In this document: positions 29,876-40,996 of the stretch, piece by piece
Numbering within the stretch: position 1 is the stretch's first letter
Layout of the letters: each line of letters opens with the position of its first letter
NCBI GenBank assembly: GCA_018806915.1
Contig: JAGKQI010000100.1
Location: forward strand, 1,054,001-1,118,000
Reading direction: 5' to 3'
DNA length: 64,000 bases
From: Phytophthora colocasiae
Taxonomy: Eukaryota > Oomycota > Peronosporomycetes > Peronosporales > Peronosporaceae
Notes under the pieces: generated by a model
Told to the model about the DNA's origin: nothing
The model's database searches: none
What the model saw: the letters and a program-made list of their open reading frames with translations, nothing else
Position numbers and translations under genes: made by a program

Positions 29876-32086
29876 TTATGCTGCTAACTCTTGTCCTACT
29901 ACTTGTAGAACATCTTGTGAAGCAGCCGGCGCTGGGTCGACGATCCTCTCCAGGGCGAGGTGGCTGCGATATACCATGATGCGACTGTCAAGTGCGCCAG
30001 ATCGATGAAGCTTGCGCATTTCGCGCAGTACACTGCTTGCTCCTTTTGCCCGGATGTTCTGCTTCTTCAAGAACGCAAGGACGGCTGTTTCAGCGCGTTC
30101 TCCTACTTCGAGGACACGGTCTTTGAAGTCTACCGCTTCCTCGCGCAGCTCGAATCCACCATCAAGAAAGAGTTTCATGTACGCAACGCCCAGGCGATAG
30201 TCGGACTTCTTCTGGCGGTCGCTAGAATGCCAGACACGGGGAATCCTCGTGTACCACTCATACCACAGCGATGACAGGTTTGTAGCAGCTTTCTTTCTTC
30301 GCTTTGGGGGTGGTGCTTGCTCTGACGACGCTTGTTCTTGTCCTTGTTCATTAGTATTCTTGACAGGTAGCGCTTTCTTCAGGACGATCGCCTCCATCGC
30401 GAGCAGACGCGCAGACATGAGCCGGTTGCTCTCAATAATCTCGCTAATGACAGCCTCATGGTGACACCCAGCGTGGCAGCAGTTTCTCTTTGCCTCCGAT
30501 TTTTCGTGTGCTTGTTCAGGGCTCGCAGCAGCTGCAGAATTGATAGCCATTGACCAAGCCAGCATGTCGGCGACCGGGATATCAGTTACGCGCAAACATT
30601 CCTCGATACGCGCAACGAACAATGTGTCAGGCGCCTGCGCCTTAACTTGCGGGAAATACTTGATAAGGTAAGCTGTCAGCACTCCAATGACCTTGCGACT
30701 AACGTTTAGCTTTGCGTCTGCCAGCCCGATGCAGGAACTGAACAACAGCTCTTCCAAGCGCGCTATGCGTTCCTGTGCACCATGATCCAGCGCTGCAACG
30801 TCCACGATAACGGGAACTTCGTCAGCGCTCCAGCCGCTCAGCACTCTGGCAACCTGTCGGTCTTCGCGCGGGGTGTTGAAGACATAAGCGAACCCTTTGT
30901 TTGTGCGGGTCATATCCCATGACCCCCGGTCAAAGATCCACTGTGCAGCTAGACGCTCGTCTCCGTTGGCGTGCTGGGCTCCTCCTCGGCGAAAGGAGTG
31001 CGAGGTCAGGTTGCTGGTTGCTCCAGCCGGTTCAGCCACCCGCTTCAAAAATCGGTTGACGTACGCTTGGACTCCGTCCTCGCCGCGACTTTGGCTGCAC
31101 CTTGCGGGACTTGATGCTGGAGGCTGAGCTGGTAGGGCGGCAGTGGTGGCTTGGGACGAGCTGGGGCTGGGCGGACTTAGTGTGGGTGGCAGGGTGGCGA
31201 TGCTGGGTAGCGACGTGGACGCTCCCAATTCCAGTGCAGTGTCGTTGCAATCGGCGACGCTAACCCGCAGCACCTCAAGCAGAGGTGCTCCAGCACCTAG
31301 CGAGGTTGGAGCGGTGGTGGCGAGAGAGGGAAGCTGACTTAGCAGCAAGGCACAGCATCACCAGAGCGACGCCAAGCGTGTGCAGGGGGCAAGTGAGGAA
31401 ATCGTCGCGGTCAGGTACGAGGGTGAGGCCTTGCTCTTCAGCGGTTTTTACGCGAAGCATGCGTACGTAGAAAATGTTGTCTGCTGACATTGTGATGTGC
31501 TGCTTGCTGATGTAGCCGAGATCCGAGGAGCGCCCAAAACAGTGCCACACGAGGCACGCGAGTGCCGCATCTTCGTAGTCGGTAGCAACAGAGGCCGTGC
31601 TGTACACATAGCGAATTAGCGCACTTAAATCCGCCTTCGTACAAGGCGGAGCTTTGTTAGTAAATCCCCCATTGTCACGTTTTTTTTTTTCAAGCAATGT
31701 TTTTCTAAAGTCTTGCCTTGCTTTAGCAGGATTAACTCGGTGGGAACCCGAAGATGAGGATGCTCATCAAAAAACCAATGCTTAACGTTCCTAAAGTATG
31801 AAATGGCTGTGTTAGACGCCAACTTACCTTTCTTACCTTCATCCGTCGCCAGGTAGTAGCCAAAGCGGTCCATGATGGCCGCAAGGCTCTTGCCGGAGCT
31901 GTCACTAACTACACAGGCTTGAATTACATTCATAGACACATTTTTTGCTTTAAGCATACGCTCGAAAGCACTGATCCTTGTAGTGCGCGCTTTTTGCGTG
32001 TTCGTAGGGATGAGTGCAGAGATACTCATACTGGTTCCTGCCTGGCGCTTCTGCTGTTTCAGAGTGTGGAGGACCACCAGCTCCAC
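29876..32086 (-). pseudogene. Crypton-type tyrosine recombinase, copy 1
   Basis: Three overlapping frames make one gene. The N-terminal core-binding part is 31625-32086 (MSISALIPTNTQKARTT). The catalytic part holds R in CFGRSSDLGYIS, K in LRVKTAEEQG, HSFRRGGAQHANG (HxxR, about 30983-31000), W in FDRGSWDM and the probable nucleophile Y in GFAYVFNT. The C-terminal region (WYEWYTRIPRVW ...) resembles the GCR1_C DNA-binding domain found in Cryptons. A run of 12 A on the coding strand (31680-31691) shifts the first frame and a second shift lies near 31340. Cryptons move by site-specific recombination through a circular form. Confidence 0.78.
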
Positions 32087-32179
32087 TACGTCCTATATTA
32101 GGTTTTTGCCTATTATGAGGATATTTGAATAGTGTATACTTGACTACATTTCACTATCTGCATATACATGTTGTGTCTC

Positions 32180-32205
32180 GCTTCCGACAAATATTTGTCG
32201 GAAGC
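32180..32205. repeat. perfect 26-base palindrome upstream of Crypton copy 1
   Basis: GCTTCCGACAAAT followed by ATTTGTCGGAAGC is its own exact reverse complement. Related GTCGGA words recur at 32205-32212, 32323-32330 and 32377-32393. It could bind a dimeric protein such as a recombinase or transcription factor. Confidence 0.8.
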
Positions 32206-32400
32206 TGTCGGAACTAAAACTTTATCTATAAGCGGTTTTATTGGATGAAAATAGTGAATGGAGACTCCGTGATTGGTCAGAGTGCCATTCATTTCATTCG
32301 TTGCACAATCCTACTAAGTTGTCTGTCGGAAAAAATACGATATTCATCCATACCAAAATTTATCCGACTTCCGACGTCTCCGACATTGTTTAGACATTTG

Positions 32401-32425
32401 TACCGTAGATGACAGAAAGACACAC
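32401..32425 (+). repeat. MULE copy 1 left inverted repeat
   Basis: It matches the reverse complement of 36145-36169 at 24 of 25 bases. Three CGAAAATGCT units follow at 32439-32520. Confidence 0.8.
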
Positions 32426-32997
32426 TCAGCGACGTGCTCGAAAATGCTGTCATCGCAAATCGCCGAAAATGCTTCTTTGTGTCATGTCATGGCGTCGAAA
32501 ATGCTTCTTTGTGTCATCTATCTAAATGGCTACACTTCTACTGCATTCAACGGAGGACCTGCCTTTTCCACGAAAATTTGTACTACAAACACTCAAACAG
32601 TACACAAACACTCTAAAGTCTTCTCCTTCCACCACAAGCTGGACATTCACACAGCAATTGGCTCACCATAACCAACAATTTGCATTCATCACTTTAAACT
32701 GTCGTCTACCACCACAAACGTATTTAGACCAATTACACGGCGACTTTATGCAATTATCTACCAATAGTTTTTACTGTTACCAGTGGTAACTTACCAGTCC
32801 AGAATCAAATCTACAGCCTAGACCCCATCGCCACCCGTCCTCAAGTCTCCATGCCTGTCCGCCTTCTCTGGAACAACCTCGCCAGCCAGCTGTCCCTTGC
32901 TGATGCTGCGATGCTCCTCGAGACACTGAAGAGGTACACCATCGCCAAGAGCGATGTCAGGCAGTGCTGAATTTGTAGCGACGCTTCGACGCACGCC

Positions 32998-34624
32998 ATG
33001 CGAACCCAGCTACTACGCTGTGGTTGCGCTGCGTGTGCCACCGCCTCGCCAGCAATTCCGTGCCCCTGGCGTGGCCGAATTCGGTCATGCCAACTGCTCG
33101 ACGTCGTGAGCCTTGACGAGCTCCACGCGCACGTAACATCTCAGCGATCACCGACACCAGCCCGCATGACTCAGCAAATGAAGCAGGCTGCGCGGGACTG
33201 GGCGAAGCAGGGACTACGCCCTGCACGAATTTGGCAGTCGCTTCTGCATCGCTTCAACCTCGACGAGGCAAGCGCTCCGCCGCTGTCAGTGGTGCAGCGA
33301 TTCGTGCACCACTACGTTACTAAGCAACCTGGGGGGGATCGACTTGCTGTCGGTTGTTCGCGCCAAAGCGCGAGCTGTTGGGTTCTCGGGACAGGAAGAT
33401 GAGACGACAGCTTTTTCCTTCTCCTGGCGCACAGACAGAGAAGGAAAACCCGTGGTTGGAGACGGCAGTAATGCCAACCGTTTGTACTGGGTTTCAGCAC
33501 GAAGAAGCTGCTTAGACAAGCTGATCGCGATCCAAGCTCCTTCGTGCTGCACGTAGATGCCACCTACAAGCTGACTCAGGTCGGCTACCCAGTTATTGTC
33601 ATCGGAATCTCAGATCAAGCACGACGTTTTCACCTGTTGGCTATATTTATAGTATCCCAGCAACAAGAGCCTGAGTATACTGAGGTGTTGACGATGTTGG
33701 CTCAGGTTTTCCTACAAGTGACCGGGAATCCTCTTCGAGTCAGGTGGGCTATGGGTGATGCTGATAGGGCACAATGGAATGCACTACAAGCGGTGTTTGG
33801 TGGTGAAGGCACCAGCTGTCGCGCACTCATGTGCTATTTCCATGTCGCTAAGAAAATTTACGAGAAGACAAGATCTTTACCTACCGAGGCTGGTGCGACA
33901 GTTCTTCGTCAAGTGCACGAGCTACATTTTTCTCGTGACGAGAGAGAATACAATGACAAACTTCTCGCAGCTCAACATGAGTGGAATTCTGAGCACCTTC
34001 TGACTCAATTTGCAGACTACTTCAACAAGGTCTGGCTGAACGAAAGGACATGGCGGTGGCAATGCTACCACACTCCAAGTGGTTTTGCCACCACCAATCC
34101 CTGTGAAACATACAATGCGTCCCTGAAGCGAGACGTAAGGCTGAGGCGTAAGATGAAGGTTGGTGCACTGCTGGAACGGTTATTGGTTCTGTGTCGAGCT
34201 GAGAGTGTTCGTGCCTTGCCGGTTTTGACCTCTTCTTGGTGCCACGACAGAAGAAGATACAGGTGAGATCGTCAAAGTTTTCGCAAAGCCAGCATCAAGA
34301 GTATATGACTTACATGAGAAGAGATCTCGTGAGGATCTTTCTGTGTCAGTTCAACTGGGTGTCGAAACAGCTCGGATGGAGCACCTGGAAATGCCGGCTA
34401 CAGGCTGGGACGTCAACGTTGCAGCTAGAACATGTCCATGTCGTGCATTCTTGAAGTGTGGTTGCTGCGTGCACTTGCTGTTTGCGTTAGGGGTGTCTGG
34501 CAACGTCGACACATCAGGTCGAGAGACCCTGGTCTACCGCGGCTCCAACAAGCGAAAACGTATTTGTCAACGGCAGAATGTTGGCCGACCAGCACACAAC
34601 AGTTCTGCATTAAACGTGGAGTGA
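32998..34624 (+). pseudogene. MULE transposase, copy 1
   Basis: An N-terminal Cys-rich part (CGCAACATA...) and a helical domain precede the catalytic core at 33544-34230. The core has the first Asp in VLHVDATYKL, the second in AMGDADRAQWNAL, CYFHVAKKIY, and the catalytic Glu in TTNPCETYNASLKRD. A SWIM-type zinc finger ends the protein (CPCRAFLKCGCCVHLLFAL). Frames shift near a run of seven G (about 33331), near 33480 and near 34240, so the enzyme is dead. The family excises and reinserts elements with long inverted repeats. Confidence 0.82.
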
Positions 34625-36012
34625 AAAAACAAATAGATATCAATAACTAGAGTTTTGGATACCTTGTCTTGAAGATGTTCTTGTCCAATTACATGTATTA
34701 CATGTGCATGCCACTCCAGGAGCTCAGTTGCTTGTTGTCCACAGTGTTCACGCCCTCGCTGTCACCTAGCTGCTCAGCCAGCCCTGCTGTTGCTTCTTGT
34801 CTTCCTGGGGCGCTCTACAGACCTTCGCAGTCATGCTGTCCTGCTGCTTCTTGTTTTCTTGCTGCTCCTTGTCATGTTGCTTGTCCTTTGCGTTGGATTG
34901 TTTCGCTGCTTCACCCGTCCTGCTGTGCCTTGCAGCCCTGAAGCTGAACCGCCGTCTTGTGCTGCCCTGCTCCTCGCCGTTCTGCCGCTCCTTTCTGCCT
35001 CCACTGCTCAACACGTCGTCCTTGACATCGTCGCGCGGCTCCCTCCACTCGTCGTCGTTTAGCTCCCCGTTGTCACACAAGCCTGCTGTTCGCTATCACA
35101 TTCGTCCATTACGGGTTCGGAGTTGACGCGGCTGAACATGTTACACAGTTAGGTATTGTAGTCACCCTGTTACATGTCCTTACCGTTTGCGGGCATGAGC
35201 TGGCGGAAGGTCGCCCCTACGGGGAAGGGAGGGGGGTTGTTAAATGAAGGCCAGTCCTTGTTTGCTCCCCTCTAAATGAATTTGTGTACCGTATTTTGTT
35301 GTAGAGGTGAAGTCGTGATGTCAACAACGTCAGTGATGCAGTATCCCGAATGCTTTGAATGCACTGTCTCCGGCAGGGTGCTAGTGTACGTTTTGCAGTG
35401 TTTGGCATGAAATCTACAAGTGTTTATAGGATTTACTCCATTCAACGACTAAAACTCATCATGTCTTTCTAAGTCTCTGTCGCACTGTTGAGAAATCAGC
35501 GAGCTGTAGATAGAATCCGTTGTAAGCTTTTCAAGGTGAGCGTAAAATACGCTCAAGTCACCTGATCCAGTCCACGGATTCGTGGTGGTGGCAGCATCGG
35601 TAGGTGTGGTAGCTTTGCGGTAGAAACGGAAATGAATCGATGGCCATTGAAATCGTGCCTCTATACAGCCACCAAACAGAAGCTTGTGAAACATTGAAAA
35701 CTTTGTCTATCCCATTACAGAAGCTACTGGGAACTCTGAAGCGTTACAATACCGGAGCTTGTTTGCCAGCATAATATCACAGTTAAAAGCATACATACAC
35801 CTAGCCCAAACAGTAAGGTGTTCTGCTGAAGACAAGCTGAAAATGTGCGAGTCCATTATCACGTATGGCTGCCGTCGACAGCGACACACAAGCCCATTAT
35901 CACGTACGGCCGCCAACGACAGAAACATACGAGTCCACCGTCACGTACGGCGACAAATGGTACTTTCAAATTGAGATAGCACTCAGGCTAAACAGCTACC
36001 CATGACACATCA
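34625..36012. other. inner 3' part of MULE copy 1
   Basis: No conserved gene is seen. At 34766-35080 a minus-strand frame rich in Asp/Glu/Gln/Lys (KQQENKKQQDS) is open for 104 codons, but the DNA is low-complexity and the opposite strand is open too. Confidence 0.4.
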
Positions 36013-36169
36013 CCACGAAAATGCCATATGTGTTTTGTCATCATACTTTCGTGAAAATGCTTTCAAATGTCATCGCTACGCGCCGAAAATGCTTTTATCT
36101 GTCATTTTTAACATAAAAAATACGAAAATGCTTCTTTTTGGCGGGTGTGTCTTTCTGTCATTTACGGTA
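36013..36169 (+). repeat. MULE copy 1 right subterminal repeats and inverted repeat
   Basis: Four to five copies of (C/T)GAAAATGC followed by TGTCAT lie at 36018-36135 in the same orientation as those at the left end. The terminal inverted repeat is 36145-36169. Confidence 0.65.
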
Positions 36170-36513
36170 TGCAATTCAAAATCCAAGTGCTAATAATGCC
36201 GATTTGGTATCGTATTGAAAATATTATGGGCATACAGCGCTAAGTTAAACTGTAAAAAGAGCCGTAATTACCGGTTACCAATGAATGGCGCTCACAGCAC
36301 CTGAAAGCCGACGCGTGCTGTCTCGAGTCAGTGCCCGAGTGACCACCCACAGGAGTACGGTGTATTGAGGGGGCTGTGTCGAACTCGGCATGGCTAGCAG
36401 GGTTGTCGCCCGCCACGAAGAACTGTGGTGGTGTTAATGCTCCCTCGGGCCTCCAACGAGTATACCCCTGCCTTGAGTTGTACTAATCCCTGCGTTAAGT
36501 TGTGCTAATCCCC

Positions 36514-36579
36514 ACCTCATAGCTCAGTGGTAGAGCCCCCGAAAGGGATGGTCGTTGGGTCCGATTCCCGGCTGAGGTA
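36514..36579 (+). other. tRNA-like sequence (shortened middle)
   Basis: ACCTCAT at the start pairs with CTGAGGT at the end (six of seven bases). A normal D-arm (GCTCAGTGGTAGAGC) and T-arm (TTGGG TCCGATT CCCGG) are present. Only 18 bases separate them, about five too few for an anticodon arm plus variable loop, so a standard cloverleaf cannot form. It may be a tRNA pseudogene or a SINE head. Confidence 0.5.
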
Positions 36580-36806
36580 TTTCTAATGGCAATTTTGCTA
36601 GAACGTCAAGCTGCACGCTAGCGAGAAGTGCTCAGGACGCAAAAGCAGTTGCGTGATGTGCATCGTTTGGTATTGTGTAACGTCGTGTGGCGAGGAGCGT
36701 TGCTATACGCGGTAGCAGATTTGCATGTGCGATTGCGTGTGAAGGTACCTGTGCAGGTTGTAGACGAGAGCGTGTTGTATTCCACTGATCTGTATTATGT
36801 CTACCA

Positions 36807-38836
36807 TTAACTGTTAACTTGCTCGAGCACGTTCTGTGTGTAACCAGGAGCGGGATCACAAATAGCTGGTGTTTGAAGGAGCTGTTCATGACGCTGGATT
36901 CTGGCGTTCAGAGCTCCCGCGCGATGGAGGGCACGGAGGTGCTTTAAGGCACCAGATCCACGAGAGCTGATGTCATATCCTTCCAGGAACGCGAGGACAG
37001 CGTCTTCAGCGCGGGTACCAGTCTCCATCACTTGGTCACGGAAGACTGCCGCGGTTGGGTTGAGTATGAAGCCGTCATCCAAGAACAGCTTCATGTACGC
37101 AACCAGCAGCTTTGCATCCGACTTTTGTTGACTTGAGATTGGCGCACGCCAGAGCTGCGGTTCGTGAGCATACCAGGCGTACCAAGTCGCATGAAGGTGA
37201 GTGGCTGCTGCTCTGCGCTGTTTTTTCTTGGCTTGACTGACATCGCTCGTGCTAGTGCCGTGTTCTTTCCGCTTGTGAGTAGCTTGTGTAGGGTTGTTCA
37301 GCTTAGCCTCTAAAGCGTCCATGCGAGCGTCTTGAAGCTTCACGTGCTCGATAAAGTGGTTAATGACAGCGGCCTGGTGATTGATGATCTTCTGTTCTGC
37401 GCTTGCTGGTAACGGTTGCTGGAGAGGCTGCTGCGTGCTTGATGACTTGTGCTCGTCGTAGGGAAATTCGGGCTGCGCGAGATGAGATGACCAGGCAAGT
37501 AGCTCCACAAGTGAGCATCCAGCCTCGGAAACACACGTATCGATCCGCTTGATTGCTGGAGCTTCACCGTTCAAGTCTTTCAGCAGCGGATAGTGGCGGA
37601 TCACAGTCGCGGTAAGCACATCTTGAACGGCTTGGTTAACATTGTTCTGTGCTGTTTGGAGACTGTGGCAGGTGCTGAATAGTTGACGTTGGAAGCTAGT
37701 GATCCTGGCGCGAGTCTGCGAGTCGAACGATGCTAAGGTTTGCAGCACCACTGACGCGTTGGCTTCGTGTCCGCTGAGTATCTTGCTAACCTTGTGGTCT
37801 TCCTTGCTGGTGTTGAAGACGTAGTTAAACCCCTTGTTTGTCGTGCTCATGTTCCAGGCACCCCGGTCGAAGATCCATCGCGCCGTGAGCGCACCGCTGC
37901 CGTTGGCGTGCTGAGCCCCACCGCGCCTAAAGGAATGGGAAGAGAGCGGTACCGTCACACCAGCAGCAACAGCAATTCGGTCCAACACGCGGTTTACATG
38001 GGCGTAGATCGTTGGGTCTTCTCTGAGCCAGTTGACGTTCGTGATCCGAGCCCTGTCGTGTCTGTCGGGTGGTCCAGCATATCAAGGAGGGGCACTGCTG
38101 GAGAGAGAGCAACCGCTCCCTGAACATGCACATCTGGCAGGTTGTCGATGACGCTTGGAGACGGCGCAAGCTGCATGATCAAGGCAAGTGCCATGGCCAG
38201 TAACGGGCAAGTCTCCACCTCTGTTCCCGGGAAGAGTGAAAGGACTTGCTCTTCAGAGGTCTTCATCCGGATGAAGCGCACGAAGAGCACATTACCAGCG
38301 TCGACGGAGATATTTGGCTTGTTCAGGAGCGCTAGGTCAGACGCTCTGCAGAACAGGTACCACAGCAGACACAGTAGACCGGCGTCTTGGTAGTCGCTTG
38401 AGCAGCTTGCATTAACGTACAAATACACTAGCAGTCGTTTCAAATCAACCTTTGTACATGGCGGTGCCTTGCCGACAAACCCACCATCTCGCTTCATGCA
38501 AAAGCTATCTAGCGTCTTCCCCATCTTGAGCAGACGAGTCTCCAGAGAAGCCCGGTGCTGAGGAAACTGGTCGAGCAGCCAAATCTTGGCTTGCCTATAG
38601 TACTGCATTGTTGTGTTTCGAGCTAGCGGCTTGCCTTTCTTGCCCTCGTTAAATGCTAGATGCATGCCAAACTTGTCCATGACGGACACAAAGCACCTAC
38701 CACTCTCGTCTCTTTCAATGCATACCCGTACATAGTTCTCAGTCACACCCTCAGCTTTTAGGAACCTCATGAAGGCCGCTATCGCGGTTGCCTTGGCGCG
38801 CTTCGTATTTCCGGGGGCTAATTCTTCCAAGCCCAT
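36807..38836 (-). pseudogene. Crypton-type tyrosine recombinase, copy 2
   Basis: Two frames (37994-38836 and 36807-37988) form one gene starting MGLEELAPGNTKRAK. Catalytic motifs match copy 1: R in LFCRASDLALLN, K in IRMKTSEEQ, HSFRRGGAQHANG (about 37920-37938), W in FDRGAWNM and Y in GFNYVFNT. The C-terminus has the GCR1_C-like WYAWYAHEPQLW and KLLVAYMKLFLDDGF. A single shift near 38040 is the only lesion seen; joined, the product would be about 670 residues. It is better preserved than copy 1 and clearly diverged from it, so this is an old family, not a fresh duplicate. Confidence 0.82.
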
Positions 38837-39216
38837 GCCTTCTGTCGGATATGAAGCAAATATGCAAGTGATACGCTACTTACTAGCCTTTTGTAAAGAG
38901 ATATGCATATTTCGGCAAGCGTTCCGACACAATACGGCTGGCCTACATGTGCTGCCTTTTGATGAAGATCATGATTGGCTAAAATGTCGCAAAAGTTGGT
39001 GTTTGATTGGTGATAAATTAAAAACTGGAATTTTTTTGGCTGCTCCGTGACATAAAAACTTTTAGTATCGTCGGATAAGTTGTGATATTCATCCATAGCA
39101 TAATTCCGCTGTGAGCTCTCGATCAACGCAACAATGCCTGCAAGCGGAGAACGAGCGGAGTGGGATGGTCGTAGCTGAAGGGCTAACAGACGACATTTAC
39201 ACAATGGAGAGGCTGA
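38837..39216. promoter_or_regulatory. divergent intergenic region between Crypton copy 2 and MULE copy 2
   Basis: The two genes point away from each other across about 400 bases. The motif GATATTCATCCATA (39091-39104) is shared with the DNA upstream of Crypton copy 1 (32340-32353), so it probably belongs to the Crypton 5' region. Promoters are inferred only from the layout. Confidence 0.4.
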
Positions 39217-40330
39217 ACCGTATGTGCTTACGTCAAGCGGGTGCAGTTATGCCAAATATGCCCTGGAGATCACGAAATGGTTGAGGTTCGCCTCCGTTGC
39301 TCCAGTGTAACGTGTGTAGCGTACGCTGTGCCAACTGGAACCAACAAGCCTAGGTGCAGCAAGATATGGAAGGTGTGGCAGTGCTCAATTTCCGGAAGTT
39401 GGAGAATTCTGGCAACATCGGTCGAACATGCTCGAGGAGAAGCGTCGTGTGAAGGTGCTCACCGACCGATCATCACGGCTGAAATGCGCAAATATATAGC
39501 GGAAATGGATGAAACAGGACTTGCACCACGCCACATTTGGTCGCGATTGCGTCGTAATTCAGCTGCGCCTCCAAGTAATGGCCAACCATCGTGCAAGCAA
39601 GTTGCTAGGTGCATGAAACTATTACGAGCGATAAATGGGGAGCGGAATTCTGTTGAGTCTATCAGATCGCTAGTCCGCGATTTTCCGTTCTACTCAGGGA
39701 TCGATGCCGACAACGCATTTCTTTTCGGACCGACTGTGGATGACCAAGGGTTTCCGAGCGTTGGCAATGGTGAGGATCACAATTCGTTTGTGATGGGAGT
39801 AACTACGCTACGACTTCTTGAAAAGATGGAACAGTTGCAACAGGACAACATGTTTGCATTTTTTCATTTGGATGCTACCTTCAAGCTTAGCGAAATTGGG
39901 TATCCCGTCATTACTTGTGGATTCAGTGATTGTTCTCGGAAGTACCACCTGGTTGCAATGTTTGTCGTTAGCCGGTTGACACAGGCCCAATACTCGGCTG
40001 TCCTTTCAGCACTCATACAGCAGTATCAACGCCATGTTAGAGCGTTGCCCAAGGTTGATGCCGTTTTAGTTGACGCTGAAGATGCCCAGTACAATGCTCT
40101 CCAAAACACAAGCCCATTTCAACGCAGTAAATTCTAGATGTGCTTTTTCCACGTGCTGTACAACGTGCGAAAAAGAACAAGGCAGCTTAACAACTTTCTT
40201 GGGGCGATGGTATACAAGGGGATCCTTGCCATGCACTATACCTCAAGTTTGATCGAGTTCTACGAGACACGAGATTCTATCCTGGCGCAGTGGAGAACAT
40301 ATCCCGCTATGCAATCATTTTCCGATAGCC
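39217..40330 (+). pseudogene. MULE transposase, copy 2, N-terminal and core part
   Basis: The frame holds a Cys/Trp-rich N-terminal region (CSSVTCVAY ... IWKVWQCSISGSW) that looks like a WRKY/FLYWCH-type zinc finger, then a helical segment and the first catalytic Asp in FFHLDATFKLSEIGYPV. The second Asp is in AVLVDAEDAQYNAL. A TAG (40135-40137) interrupts the frame, which continues in register with MCFFHVLYNVRKRT. The protein breaks off at about 40325 after YPAMQSF. The C-terminal part is found inverted at 40602-40996. Confidence 0.78.
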
Positions 40331-40360
40331 CGGGGATTTCCTTCATTTCCGTGGAGGTAC

Positions 40361-40657
40361 ATGCTGGAGCCGAATATGGCCGCACTGTTACGTACGCGTT
40401 CGAGGGATCAAAAGCATGACGCTACGGAGGCTGTATTTAGCTCCTATATGTGCAAGGACTGCGAGCTGAAGTGCACGTCGAAGCGCCATCTCAGCAACTA
40501 CCGTAGGTATTGCTCCAAGAATCCGGACAAAGCCAAGGCAAAATCTAAACATCAGGAGACCGACAATCGTGGTGGTCGGTGCGTTCCTTGCAACCGAAAA
40601 TTTAAAAAGCGAACGCCTGGTTTGCAGCCTGCTTTAGTTGGTTTAGGCCCCCGTTAA
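40361..40657 (+). other. short ORF with Cys/His motif inside the rearranged MULE copy 2
   Basis: A 98-codon frame contains CKDCELKCTSKRHLSNYRRYC, which resembles a C2H2/C2HC-like zinc finger, and then a Lys-rich stretch. It overlaps on the opposite strand the end of the inverted transposase fragment. It could be the remains of another element; support is weak. Confidence 0.25.
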
Positions 40658-40996
40658 ATACACTAAGCTGATCAACTTGCACCAGATCTGGATCAGCCGT
40701 TTTGTACATGACGATCTGTTTCGCACGAACTAGTTTTCGAGCCGCAGTAACTAAGGTGGAAGGTGGATTCCCATAGGTTGACTTGACTAGCAAATTGTCA
40801 GCTGTCAGTCTGTCACATCCTCGCATATATCCGTAACTTTTCGTAGCAATCTTTTCGTATCCAGCAGCTTTAGCATCACATGCCTTTTGATACTGGCATT
40901 GAATGTTTCACAAGGATTATTCGCGGTCGGAGTGTGTAATATTTGCCATCGCCAATACCTACTGTTCAACCACTGCGTTTCGAAATACACTTGCAC
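40602..40996 (-). pseudogene. MULE transposase copy 2, C-terminal part in inverted orientation
   Basis: The minus strand reads VYFETQWLNSRYWRWQIL, then NNPCETFNASIKRHVMLKL. This is the catalytic Glu region that in copy 1 follows directly after the part at which copy 2 breaks off. A second piece (MRGCDRLTADNLLVKSTYG ... VQVDQLSVFNGG) follows in another frame. The segment must have been flipped relative to the N-terminal part. Confidence 0.65.

Larger units (their letters stand above)
32401..36169 (+). mobile_element. MULE-type DNA transposon, copy 1 (3769 bases)
   Basis: The ends are 25-base inverted repeats (32401-32425 and 36145-36169) beginning TACCGTA(G/A)ATGACAG and differing at one base. 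A MULE transposase gene lies inside. No 8-11-base target duplication is visible at the edges (ACATTTG on the left, TGCAATTCA on the right), so flanking DNA may have changed. Short direct repeats CGAAAATGCTT...TGTCAT occur just inside both ends. Confidence 0.75.

Noticed and set aside
32389..36182. Target site duplication of MULE copy 1
   Set aside because: Flanks ACATTTG and TGCAATTCA do not match in any 8-11-base register.
36514..36579. Functional tRNA gene
   Set aside because: D-arm, T-arm and acceptor are present but the middle is too short for an anticodon arm.
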